Positions 1 through 5,930 of a stretch of DNA of 5,930 nucleotides are shown here, piece after piece. The stretch lies in the NCBI GenBank assembly GCA_023140455.1, contig JAGLLQ010000222.1, positions 1 through 5,930 of the forward strand, given 5' to 3'. Each line of letters begins with the position of its first letter. Within the stretch, counting starts at the first letter, position 1. The position numbers and the translations under genes were made by a program. The DNA is from Desulfobacteraceae bacterium. Lineage in GTDB: Bacteria; Desulfobacterota; Desulfobacteria; Desulfobacterales; Desulfobacteraceae. Under the pieces are notes generated by a model that saw only the letters and a list, made by a program, of their open reading frames with translations, had not been told where the DNA came from and did no database searches.

Positions 1-8
1 ATATTGAT

Positions 9-902
9 TTAGGAATTTTCCTCATCTGCACTCTCTGACTTTATATTAAGGAGTTTATCTATGTTTGAAATAATATCATCTGCAACATAATCTTCCAAAA
101 GAAAAACATATTTATTTTCAGAAGAGAGTCCAATGTATTTATCATGTTCTGTTTTTGGAAAAAGAGTCAATACATATGTTTGTTCAGCAGTCTGCTCAGA
201 TTTTAAAATAATTTTTAAAAGTGGAATTTTGTTTTCAAAATCAGCATTGGTTTGAGCCTCCACATAGCTTGAACATCTGAGGTCTGCCAATGTTTTAAGA
301 AGATCATTCTCTGAAAGGTCTTTTTTATTAAGTGTTTTTTTGAAGTCACCTTTACTTAGTTCCATGCTTTTAATTGTTGTTGGATCAAATTTTTGAATCT
401 GTTTGTCCCGCAAGTTGTCAACAGATTTGTTAAACAATCTTCTAAGATTGCCAGTAGCATGGAATATTTCCTTTTTATCATCAAGAGTTATAAAAGTATG
501 CTTTTGAGTCGGGGCAGTTTTCCCAATACTAAATTTCCTGAGAATCCCATCCTTACCTTTAGCTATAACTTTAATAGCTTTTTCTTTATCAAGGTCATAT
601 CTTTTAAAATTTTCTTTTTCGGAAATAAGAGTAGTAATGGTAAGGTTGTTTATTGAAGCTATCATTTCGGCAAATGTTCCTGTATTTCCCGGAAATTTAT
701 TTTGGGTAACAACCCATTCATCATTATCTTTAAAACAATTAATTGTTTCATTATTTTTTATTATTTCAATACTTTCAATTTTAGCTTCATCTATTTTAAC
801 GATTTCAGGGAGCAAATTGCCGGTCTGATCTTTGTTCTGGAAAAAAAGGTATGCTGACAGAGCAATGATAGCTAATAAAAGTAAAAAATATTCTTTTTTC
901 AT
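9..902 (-). CDS. DUF4340 domain-containing membrane-anchored protein
   Basis: This 297-residue protein is the last gene of the ABC cassette in the window. It has one N-terminal hydrophobic segment (about residues 5-21) with two preceding lysines and no lipobox cysteine, so it is best read as a membrane anchor with the rest of the protein outside the cytoplasmic membrane. DUF4340 features are the 'DEWVV' tryptophan segment (61-65), the stretch RYDLDKEKAIKV (101-112), then KFSIGKTAP (123-131), and the 'SVDNLRDKQIQKFD' segment (160-173) leading into a second, repeat-like half. It is at the short end of the sizes I would expect for the family. The ATG is preceded by AAGGAA at 914-919 with an 11-base spacer, and the gap from the GldG-like gene is 22 bp. 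DUF4340 genes are regularly found after gldG-like genes, which supports a shared complex; its function is unknown. Confidence 0.9.
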   Translation of the reverse strand: MKKEYFLLLLAIIALSAYLFFQNKDQTGNLLPEIVKIDEAKIESIEIIKNNETINCFKDNDEWVVTQNKFPGNTGTFAEMIASINNLTITTLISEKENFKRYDLDKEKAIKVIAKGKDGILRKFSIGKTAPTQKHTFITLDDKKEIFHATGNLRRLFNKSVDNLRDKQIQKFDPTTIKSMELSKGDFKKTLNKKDLSENDLLKTLADLRCSSYVEAQTNADFENKIPLLKIILKSEQTAEQTYVLTLFPKTEHDKYIGLSSENKYVFLLEDYVADDIISNIDKLLNIKSESADEENS

Positions 903-924
903 ATTCAGTTAAGTTCCTTATGAT

Positions 925-3102
925 TTATTGTTTTGCAAAGCTTTGTTTAATTTTTTTCTTTCTTAAAGAGCGTTTAAGTAAAACTATAAAACCGAATAAA
1001 ATTACAAGACATGGCAAGACAGCTATGTTTAAGGATTTTATAAGATTTCTGATAAAAGGTGTGGTCTCTATAAGTGGATTAAATGATTGCTGCTTGCTTC
1101 TCATAGCAGCAATATTATCATGGTCATTGAGATGATCTATTATGTTCAGGATAAATGTTGCATTGGTGGTTGTACCTTCTATATCAAGCAGCTGATCTGA
1201 TAAAAGTGCGGATGATGCTATCACAAAAATTTTAGCATTTTCTCCCTGTTCAATAATCTTATTACTTGCTGATAAACCATCAAGTTTAGGTGCAGTTTCT
1301 TCACTAATGTCCTGCTCATTGATATCAGCTTTTTCCAGTTGCTTTTCAGGAATTTTCTTTCCTTTGAAAAAACTTGTGAATTTGCCTTCTAACATATATG
1401 CAAGAGGATATGATTTCATCTCATCTTTGGCTACAGGAGGCTTCAATAGAACAGGGTTCAGGCTTATTTTATCCTTTATAAGCCATGCTTTGCTGGAAGA
1501 TGAAAAAAGTCTGGATACTTTTATTTTCTCATTGTCAATATTCTCTTTGACAATTTCAAGGGGTGACATCCTCATGGTGGCAAGCCCTCTGATGTTATTC
1601 ATATACAGAGGTGAGTTGTTAATACTCTCCTTGCCTATCATAGGGATAAAATATATTTTTTGTTCTCCGCCGCCACGTTCTTTCGGCATAACCTGATTGT
1701 AGCAGTTCTCATCTAAAAGATATGCCTGCTCAAGTTTGACTCCATAATGTAACAAAAGTTTTTCAATTCCAGTGTTAACTGGCTTATACTGAGGTCCTGC
1801 ACCATACATCCCTTGCTGCTGTGGCATTTTTTCTTCAATTGCATCGGTAAAAAAAGCAATATTTGTCCCTCTCATAAGGGCCTGATCAATTTTATAAAGT
1901 TCATTGTCTGAGAATTCTTCTACCGGCCCCGCAATAACAAGGGATTTTAAACCTTCAGGTATATCATTGGTTTTTAAATTAATACTGTTTACAGAATATC
2001 TTTTTGAAAGGAGCTGGTTAAAAATATTGAGTGTGTTCTGGCTTTGCCCCTGCATCATGGCCATTCTGTCAGGCATTAGACCGGGCGAACCATGGCCTGC
2101 AAGATATCCTATTTCCTGATTGATTCCGATCATTGTTTCCATTATGGACGAAGTTTTTTCAGACAACTCTTCTTCTGTGATAGTTTGATATTGAGTCCCG
2201 AGTATTGGTATCTCTATGGCTGTGATAATTGGGAAACTTTCTGTTTTGTCTTTAAATTCAATTACAATACCTGCAGACCCTTTCCCTTTTGCAATATCTT
2301 TTGTCGGAATATCAGGCCAGTTTAAATGCATAAGGTCGTAGTTTTCAAATAATTTGCTTATATTTTTTTCTTTTGTGGGGTCAATATATTTAAAATCTAT
2401 TTTTTGAAGGTGTTTTTCGTTTAATTTTTCAATACTCTGTGTGATATTCTCTTTGAGTATTGAAAGATCATCCAAACCTATATAAGGAGCTACAATATTA
2501 AGGGAAGAAGAAAGATATAATTTAATTTGAATTTTTTCTTTCAGGCTTGAAAGTCTGCTCACTTTATTATTAAGTTTTTGTATTGCTGTTGTGAGTTGAT
2601 ATTCAAGCCCTTCTGTTGCAGTAATAGCAGGAAGTGTTTCCATCATGTCACCATGAATTATCACAAGTCCCATATAGGCTTTTTTAAATTTTAATTCATC
2701 ATTTTCCACAGTCCTGATTTCAACAGGTAATATCCCGTAATCATCAGCAAGCTGCTGGTTTTTATTTGCCTGTGCAATACCTGCTTTTTCTGAGGTAACA
2801 TTGTGGAATGTATAGTTAAAAAATTGTTTGCCTGTAGCACTGTATTCTTCTAAGATATCATGGAGATATCTTTCAGTGTTATTATGCGGTGCAGGAAGGT
2901 TTTTTGTGAAAAATACTTTTATTGTTAAAGGGTCAGATAAAGTTGATACAACTTCTCTGCTTGCTTTAGAAAGTGAATATTTATTATCTTTTGTGAGGTC
3001 GATTCTAAAAAAAAGAGTGAGCCCGACAACATTTACTAAAATAATTACTACAATATATATAAGAAATTTAAAATATCTTTCTTTTGTTTTAAGTAAATTC
3101 AT
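925..3102 (-). CDS. GldG-like ABC transporter auxiliary protein (DUF7088 / ABC_transp_aux type)
   Basis: This 725-residue protein belongs to the GldG-like group that accompanies GldF-type permeases. It is anchored by one N-terminal helix (about 13-32), directly followed by the family motif RIDLTKDNKYSLS (33-45), and by one C-terminal helix (about 691-710) followed by a basic tail (KRSLRKKKIKQ). The roughly 650 residues between should lie outside the cytoplasmic membrane. Visible landmarks are AGHGSP at 335-340, the segment 386-420 (LKSLVIAGPVEEFSDNE... to AFFTD) resembling the ThuA/GATase-like fold of the family, GKFTSFFKGKKIPE at 573-586, and the C-terminal NATFILNIIDHLNDHDNIAAMRSK (647-670). 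Two short Met/Gln-rich stretches (346-356 and 426-433) are probably loops. The start codon lies 9 bp after the permease stop, and a weak AAGGGG ribosome binding site overlaps that stop. The biochemical role is unknown; it may be a structural or substrate-handling partner of the transporter. Confidence 0.92.
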   Translation of the reverse strand: MNLLKTKERYFKFLIYIVVIILVNVVGLTLFFRIDLTKDNKYSLSKASREVVSTLSDPLTIKVFFTKNLPAPHNNTERYLHDILEEYSATGKQFFNYTFHNVTSEKAGIAQANKNQQLADDYGILPVEIRTVENDELKFKKAYMGLVIIHGDMMETLPAITATEGLEYQLTTAIQKLNNKVSRLSSLKEKIQIKLYLSSSLNIVAPYIGLDDLSILKENITQSIEKLNEKHLQKIDFKYIDPTKEKNISKLFENYDLMHLNWPDIPTKDIAKGKGSAGIVIEFKDKTESFPIITAIEIPILGTQYQTITEEELSEKTSSIMETMIGINQEIGYLAGHGSPGLMPDRMAMMQGQSQNTLNIFNQLLSKRYSVNSINLKTNDIPEGLKSLVIAGPVEEFSDNELYKIDQALMRGTNIAFFTDAIEEKMPQQQGMYGAGPQYKPVNTGIEKLLLHYGVKLEQAYLLDENCYNQVMPKERGGGEQKIYFIPMIGKESINNSPLYMNNIRGLATMRMSPLEIVKENIDNEKIKVSRLFSSSSKAWLIKDKISLNPVLLKPPVAKDEMKSYPLAYMLEGKFTSFFKGKKIPEKQLEKADINEQDISEETAPKLDGLSASNKIIEQGENAKIFVIASSALLSDQLLDIEGTTTNATFILNIIDHLNDHDNIAAMRSKQQSFNPLIETTPFIRNLIKSLNIAVLPCLVILFGFIVLLKRSLRKKKIKQSFAKQ

Positions 3103-3111
3103 TTTTTCCCC
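3103..3111 (-). promoter_or_regulatory. Coupling junction between permease and GldG-like gene
   Basis: Only nine bases separate the permease stop codon (TAA, 3112-3114) from the GldG-like ATG (3100-3102). Read on the minus strand the junction is TAAGGGGAAAAAATG, so the only ribosome binding site, AAGGGG, begins inside the stop codon. This arrangement fits translational coupling, in which ribosomes ending on the permease reinitiate on the GldG-like gene and keep the two products in proportion. Confidence 0.55.
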
Positions 3112-3816
3112 TTAATTCTTTTCTTTCATCACAAGATATGTACCAAAAATGGATATGAATATTACGCTTGCAAAGTATATAATATCTCTTGTATCAATTA
3201 CCCCTTTTGAAATATTGGTAAAATGAGAATTTGCTCCTATATACTCTACTATGGATGTAAAAGCTCCGGGTATGAAAAAAAGTAGTCTGTCCATAATTGT
3301 TAATGCAAAACAAATTGCAGCACCTATAATAAAAGCAACTATCTGATTTCTTGTAAGTGATGAAGCAAAAAGGCCAATTGCACAATATGCGCTTCCCAAG
3401 AGAATTGCTCCAATATATCCACCTGCAATAGGACCTAAATCAAGATCTCCCAAAAATGATATGGAAATAGGATAAAGCAGGGTTGGAATCAACATTGTCA
3501 CAACAAATAATGTTGCACCTAAGAATTTTCCAATTGCAATGTCAGTAAAAGATACCGGCATTGTAAGAAGAATTTCATATGATCCGACATTCATTTCTTC
3601 TGAGAAAAGTCTCATTGTAATTGCAGGTATAATAAATGAAAAAATTGTTGGGAGTAAAAGGAAAAAATCTCTCATGCTTGTTCGGTCGTAAAGAAAAAAT
3701 GTTGAAAAAAAGAACCATCCTGTTGTAATTAAAAATATGGAAATTACAATATAGGCAATAGGTGATATAAAAAAATCTTTAAATTCTTTTATTGCTATAT
3801 GTTTTATCTGTGTCAT
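3112..3816 (-). CDS. ABC-2 type transporter permease (GldF-like)
   Basis: This 234-residue integral membrane protein is the probable partner of the ATPase encoded just upstream. About six hydrophobic segments are visible, near residues 18-42, 50-70, 96-121, 128-153, 157-178 and 210-229, the usual count for an ABC-2 permease. Family hallmarks are the cytoplasmic coupling stretch after the second helix (MRLFSEEMNVGSYEILLTMP, residues 68-87) with its Glu pair, and the late motif SHFTNISKGVIDTRDIIYF (197-215). The protein has the short N-terminal amphipathic segment (IKEFKDFFISP) expected of the family. The ATG is preceded by AGGAGG at 3828-3833 with an 11-base spacer. Its stop codon lies 9 bp before the GldG-like start, so the two are probably translationally coupled. 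It most likely works as a homodimer; the substrate is unknown. The GldF resemblance is by family, and says nothing about gliding here. Confidence 0.93.
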   Translation of the reverse strand: MTQIKHIAIKEFKDFFISPIAYIVISIFLITTGWFFFSTFFLYDRTSMRDFFLLLPTIFSFIIPAITMRLFSEEMNVGSYEILLTMPVSFTDIAIGKFLGATLFVVTMLIPTLLYPISISFLGDLDLGPIAGGYIGAILLGSAYCAIGLFASSLTRNQIVAFIIGAAICFALTIMDRLLFFIPGAFTSIVEYIGANSHFTNISKGVIDTRDIIYFASVIFISIFGTYLVMKEKN

Positions 3817-3842
3817 CTGTAGTTAATCCTCCTGCTGACCTG

Positions 3843-4781
3843 TTAGCTTTCGGTAGTAAGTTTATGAAAAATATTTTCCAACGACTGAGATTCTTTTTTA
3901 AATTCACTGATAATCCAGTCAGTTTCTTTGATTTTGAGATAGATCTTTTGTATTGGATTATCAATCCCTGAAGTTTTGATTTTAAAAGAGATGGCGTCTT
4001 TGTCTGAAGAATTGTAAGATTCAACTATAATACTTTTGTCAATTGATTGAATCAGCGATTCTGCTTCTTTGATATCAGCGTCATACAATGAAAGTGTAAT
4101 GTATGATTCACTTTTGGCACTCTCTTTCAGGTTTTCTGATGTATCATCTGCAACAATTTTTCCCTTATCAATAATGAGAATTCTGTCACAGGTTGCTTCA
4201 GCTTCACTTAATATATGTGTGGAAAGAATTATGGTCTTTTCTTTGCCTATGTTTTTAATTATTTCTCTTATTTCAACAATCTGATTTGGATCAAGGCCTG
4301 ATGTGGGCTCATCTAAAATAAGAATTTCTGGGTCTGACATCATTGCATGGGCTATGCCTACACGTTGATTTAAGCCTTTGGAAAGTTCAGAAATAGGTTT
4401 GTGCATAATTTCAGATAATCCGCAAAGAGAGCTCAATTGAGTCAGTCTCTCAGCAATCCCCTCTTTTTCTATCCCTTTTATTTTGGCAATATAGACAAGA
4501 TAGTCAAATACAAGCATATTATGATAAAGAGGGGCGGACTCCGGCAGATATCCCATAAGTTTTTTGATTTGCAAAGTGTCCTCAGGGATTTTTAAATTTT
4601 TGATTTCTATATCACCGCTGCTTGGCTCAAAAAAACCTGTTAACATTCTTAAAGTCGTAGTTTTGCCAGCGCCATTAGGGCCAAGCAAGCCAAGGATTTC
4701 TCCTGTCTTTACTTTAAAGTTGATTTGATTTACAGCACAAAAATCATGATAATTTTTTGTAAGATTTGTAACCTCTATCAA
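3843..4781 (-). CDS. ABC transporter ATP-binding protein (GldA/CcmA-like)
   Basis: This 312-residue cytoplasmic ATPase would power the permease encoded directly downstream. The nucleotide-binding parts are complete: Walker A GPNGAGKT at 34-41, signature LSKGLNQR at 133-140, Walker B ILILDEP at 153-159 with Asp157 and the catalytic Glu158, the D-loop SGLD at 161-164, and the switch His189 in STH. The Q-loop position reads GYLPE, with Glu81 in place of the usual Gln, and the signature is LSKG rather than LSGG; to my knowledge both are common in this exporter-type subfamily. Residues 220-312 form a C-terminal extension ending in SLENIFHKL, typical of ABC-2 ATPases. The start is TTG: a stop codon lies in frame five codons upstream, an AGGAGGT sits correctly spaced before the TTG, and the first in-frame ATG falls after Walker A. 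The next gene follows after 26 bp. The substrate is unknown. Confidence 0.95.
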   Translation of the reverse strand: MIEVTNLTKNYHDFCAVNQINFKVKTGEILGLLGPNGAGKTTTLRMLTGFFEPSSGDIEIKNLKIPEDTLQIKKLMGYLPESAPLYHNMLVFDYLVYIAKIKGIEKEGIAERLTQLSSLCGLSEIMHKPISELSKGLNQRVGIAHAMMSDPEILILDEPTSGLDPNQIVEIREIIKNIGKEKTIILSTHILSEAEATCDRILIIDKGKIVADDTSENLKESAKSESYITLSLYDADIKEAESLIQSIDKSIIVESYNSSDKDAISFKIKTSGIDNPIQKIYLKIKETDWIISEFKKESQSLENIFHKLTTES

Positions 4782-4833
4782 GGCTTTTACCTCCTATGTC
4801 AATAATATAATTTTAGATAAAATATAGGTTTTT
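4782..4833 (-). promoter_or_regulatory. Short AT-rich gap before the ABC operon, with strong ribosome binding site
   Basis: The 52-bp gap between the RHH-like gene and the ABC ATPase is almost purely A and T. It contains a perfect 14-bp inverted repeat, ATTTTA-GA-TAAAAT on the plus strand (4810-4823), and a near-ideal Shine-Dalgarno sequence, AGGAGGT at 4789-4795, placed 8 bases before the TTG start (measured from AGGAGG). I see no convincing -35/-10 pair and no terminator, so the ABC operon may be read through from the RHH-like gene. A weak AT-rich promoter cannot be excluded. Confidence 0.4.
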
Positions 4834-5409
4834 TTAAAAATCTTCAAGGGGTTTACTCTTTTTCAGGAAGGATTCAATATTATTTTTTTCTTTGTTATAT
4901 GCAAGAAGTCCTTTTTCAAGCTTTTTGCAAAAAGGATCGTTTTCTCCTAAGAGTTCCAATGACTTTGAAAAAAGCCTTCTTCCCTGTTCAAAGTGATCTG
5001 CAACTTCATTAAAAAGAGCTTTTCGTTTTTTGTGATTCTCTTTTTCAGCAATAATGACAGATTCAAGCTGCATAATGGAATATTCCACAAGAGCATCTCT
5101 CGGCAGGTCATAGGTATCAGAAATTGTTTCAAGTATCTCTATGGTTTTTCTGCTTAAAACATAAGTTTTCTGGACCCTTGTCTTTTTTTTGAATTTTTGA
5201 ATCTGGATTTGTCTTGCAAGCTCTTTTAAAGTTGATGCGTCTTCAATAATGTGGTCAAAAAGAGATTTTTGTTTTATACCCATATGTACAGCAACAAGTC
5301 CTAAAGAATCGATTGCTTTTTTTGAGAGCTTAAAAGTTGCTCTGACAGATTGTTTCCCTCTTAAATCAAACGGGTCAGTATCAAATAAGCCCTGTTCAAA
5401 TTTAGTCAT
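4834..5409 (-). CDS. Putative DNA-binding protein with two tandem ribbon-helix-helix-like units
   Basis: I do not recognise a named family for this 191-residue protein. Its first 120 residues hold two segments that align without gaps, residues 21-57 and 78-114, with 9 of 37 identical positions (V, T, L, S, K, I, L, L, I) and many similar ones. Each reads as a short strand ending in 'LS' (VRATFKLS and VQKTYVLS), then an amphipathic helix, a turn, and a second helix, the order expected of a ribbon-helix-helix DNA-binding fold. RHH proteins normally dimerise to form one two-stranded ribbon, so a single chain with two units could be a pseudo-dimer. Residues 119-183 are strongly charged and predicted helical, perhaps for oligomerisation. 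There is no signal peptide or membrane segment, so it should be cytoplasmic. The ATG is preceded by AAGGAG at six bases. It lies 52 bp upstream of the ABC operon. A transcription regulator role is inferred; its targets are unknown. Confidence 0.6.
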   Translation of the reverse strand: MTKFEQGLFDTDPFDLRGKQSVRATFKLSKKAIDSLGLVAVHMGIKQKSLFDHIIEDASTLKELARQIQIQKFKKKTRVQKTYVLSRKTIEILETISDTYDLPRDALVEYSIMQLESVIIAEKENHKKRKALFNEVADHFEQGRRLFSKSLELLGENDPFCKKLEKGLLAYNKEKNNIESFLKKSKPLEDF

Positions 5410-5572
5410 GAGAATCTCCTTTTACCGCCGAGTTTTAATCGGGCTTGCATTATTGTATTTACAAAAGCCTGATTAGTAATGAAAAGAAATTGTAATACCA
5501 CTCTATAGAAAAAGTAGTGTAAAATCAAGGGAAAGGTATGTGCATAGTAAAAGAAACAGGTTTTTATTATTT
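5410..5572 (-). promoter_or_regulatory. Intergenic region upstream of the RHH-like gene, with candidate promoters
   Basis: This 163-bp gap has no convincing gene. Read on the minus strand it offers two weak sigma-70-like promoters. The first has TTGATT at 5523-5528, a 17-bp spacer and TAGAGT at 5500-5505; a TATAGA at 5502-5507 would give a 15-bp spacer instead. The second has TTACTA at 5474-5479, a 16-bp spacer and TACAAT at 5452-5457, a good -10 with a poor -35. The second -10 lies inside the inverted repeat described separately, which would suit repression. The gap ends in a strong ribosome binding site, AAGGAG at 5416-5421, six bases before the ATG. No Rho-independent terminator is visible after the ecfT stop codon. 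The promoter calls are by eye and remain tentative. Confidence 0.4.
5436..5475. repeat. Imperfect inverted repeat, possible operator
   Basis: On the plus strand the left arm TAATCGGGCTT (5436-5446) and the right arm AAGCCTGATTA (5465-5475) are complementary at 10 of 11 positions, with an 18-bp centre. Inside the centre is a second perfect inverted repeat, TTGTA-TT-TACAA (5453-5464), whose axis is displaced by 3 bp from the outer one. Neither strand shows a T-run after the stem, so it does not look like an intrinsic terminator. It ends 27 bp upstream of the RHH-like gene's start codon and covers a candidate -10 box. I infer an operator, possibly for the downstream RHH-like protein itself; a leader RNA hairpin is the main alternative. 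Confidence 0.5.
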
Positions 5573-5930
5573 TTAAAACAGAATAAGAACGAGAACAAGT
5601 AAGATTGTTAGGACAAGGGATAATATTTCATAGCCTGATTTGTTGAATTCAGGATCTGTTCTGTCTTCTGAAAAACATCTTGATTCCATGGCAAGGGCAA
5701 GATTATCTGCTGTTTGGAATGTTTTTTTTAAAATTGGGAATATAAGCCTTGAAATTTTTATTACAGGATTTTTTTGATTATCAGAGCACCTAGCCTTTTG
5801 TGCATCAGAGACTTGTTTTGCCTGTTCAATAATAAGAGGAAGGAATCTGATGGAAAGCCCTATCATTAGAGAAGCTCTTTTTTCAGGTATAAACGGGACT
5901 GGTCGTAAAAACCATTCAGCAGCACTTTTA
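5573..5930 (-). CDS. ecfT: EcfT/CbiQ-family energy-coupling factor transporter membrane subunit, partial (C-terminal part)
   Basis: This is the transmembrane coupling subunit of an ECF-type vitamin or metal importer. In that family EcfT links two cytoplasmic ATPases to a substrate-binding S component. The reading frame is open to the right edge of the window and the N-terminus is missing. The ATG at 5866 is internal, because the 21 codons upstream of it (beginning KSAAEWFLRPVPFIPEKRAS) already match the family pattern of an 'EW..RP' segment leading into a membrane helix. About 118 residues are visible. They include the two Arg-containing coupling-helix motifs of the family, read here as ARC (5786-5794, in context AQKARC) and SRC (5675-5683, in context AMESRC), and a final hydrophobic helix at 5576-5626. 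The usual motif is Ala-Arg-Gly; both arginines are kept but glycine is cysteine in both places. The ATPase and S-component genes are not in the window and may lie to the right. The substrate cannot be told. Family assignment is confident. Confidence 0.88.
   Translation of the reverse strand, partial: KSAAEWFLRPVPFIPEKRASLMIGLSIRFLPLIIEQAKQVSDAQKARCSDNQKNPVIKISRLIFPILKKTFQTADNLALAMESRCFSEDRTDPEFNKSGYEILSLVLTILLVLVLILF

Noticed and set aside
393..828. Two plus-strand open frames (393-656 and 637-828)
   Set aside because: Both are antisense to the DUF4340 gene and have low-complexity hydrophobic translations typical of the reverse of AT-rich coding DNA.
1307..1696. 129-residue open frame on the plus strand
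   Set aside because: It lies wholly antisense to the GldG-like gene, has no ribosome binding site I can support and shows no recognisable domain; the minus-strand frame has clear family motifs.
3194..3385. 63-residue minus-strand frame inside the permease gene
   Set aside because: Out-of-frame shadow of membrane-helix codons, rich in Cys, Phe and Tyr, with no independent support.
3779..4024. 81-residue minus-strand frame across the ATPase/permease junction
   Set aside because: It overlaps the ATPase C-terminal coding region in another frame and gives a basic, domain-free translation; the ATPase ending SLENIFHKL is the supported reading.
4947..5132. 61-residue minus-strand frame inside the RHH-like gene
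   Set aside because: Shadow frame of a gene with a strong ribosome binding site and a coherent internal repeat.
5436..5475. Inverted repeat considered as a Rho-independent terminator for ecfT
   Set aside because: Neither strand has a T-run after the second arm, and it lies about 100 bp past the ecfT stop, next to the following gene's ribosome binding site.
5249..5476. 75-residue plus-strand frame reaching into the intergenic gap
   Set aside because: Mostly antisense to the RHH-like gene, with no recognisable domain or ribosome binding site.
5525..5545. Six-codon minus-strand mini-ORF (MHIPFP) after ecfT, as a possible leader peptide
   Set aside because: It has no Shine-Dalgarno sequence, no run of a regulatory amino acid and no attenuator-like stem with a T-run after it.
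5573..5866. Treating the 97-residue frame starting at the ATG at 5866 as a complete small gene
   Set aside because: The frame stays open to the window edge and the upstream codons (EWFLRP...) already match EcfT, so this ATG is internal.

Overview
The window carries a compact set of genes that are all encoded on the minus strand, so it reads from right to left. Base composition is AT-rich (roughly 35% G+C, estimated by eye), Shine-Dalgarno sequences are clear, and there are no RNA genes, insertion sequences or CRISPR arrays. The gene content (a Gld-type ABC transporter cassette beside an ECF transporter subunit and a ribbon-helix-helix-like protein) fits a low-GC anaerobic proteobacterium-like organism. 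My best guess is Desulfobacterota (Desulfobacteraceae-like), but that rests on general resemblance and is weakly supported.

Layout in transcription order. (1) 5930-5573: the C-terminal part of an EcfT/CbiQ-family membrane subunit; its start lies beyond the right edge. (2) 5572-5410: a 163-bp non-coding gap with candidate promoter elements and an imperfect 11-bp-arm inverted repeat close to the next start codon. (3) 5409-4834: a 191-residue protein with two similar ribbon-helix-helix-like units in tandem and a charged helical tail, probably a DNA-binding regulator. (4) 4833-4782: a short AT-rich gap. (5) 4781-3843: an ABC ATPase that starts at TTG. (6) 3816-3112: an ABC-2 type membrane permease. 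(7) 3102-925: a large GldG-like protein anchored at both ends. (8) 902-9: a membrane-anchored DUF4340 protein.

Genes 5 to 8 are separated by only 26, 9 and 22 bp and form one tight operon. ATPase, permease, GldG-like protein and DUF4340 protein are a recurrent bacterial cassette related to the GldA/GldF/GldG set of gliding Bacteroidetes, but its substrate outside that group is not known to me. The likely assembly is a cytoplasmic ATPase driving a six-helix permease, with the GldG-like and DUF4340 proteins exposing large domains outside the cytoplasmic membrane.

I see no clear case for an entirely new system. The most interesting element is the tandem ribbon-helix-helix-like protein with an operator-like inverted repeat just upstream of its gene, placed between an ECF transporter gene and the ABC cassette. 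No Rho-independent terminator (GC-rich stem followed by a T-run) was found anywhere, so read-through from the regulator gene into the ABC operon is possible.
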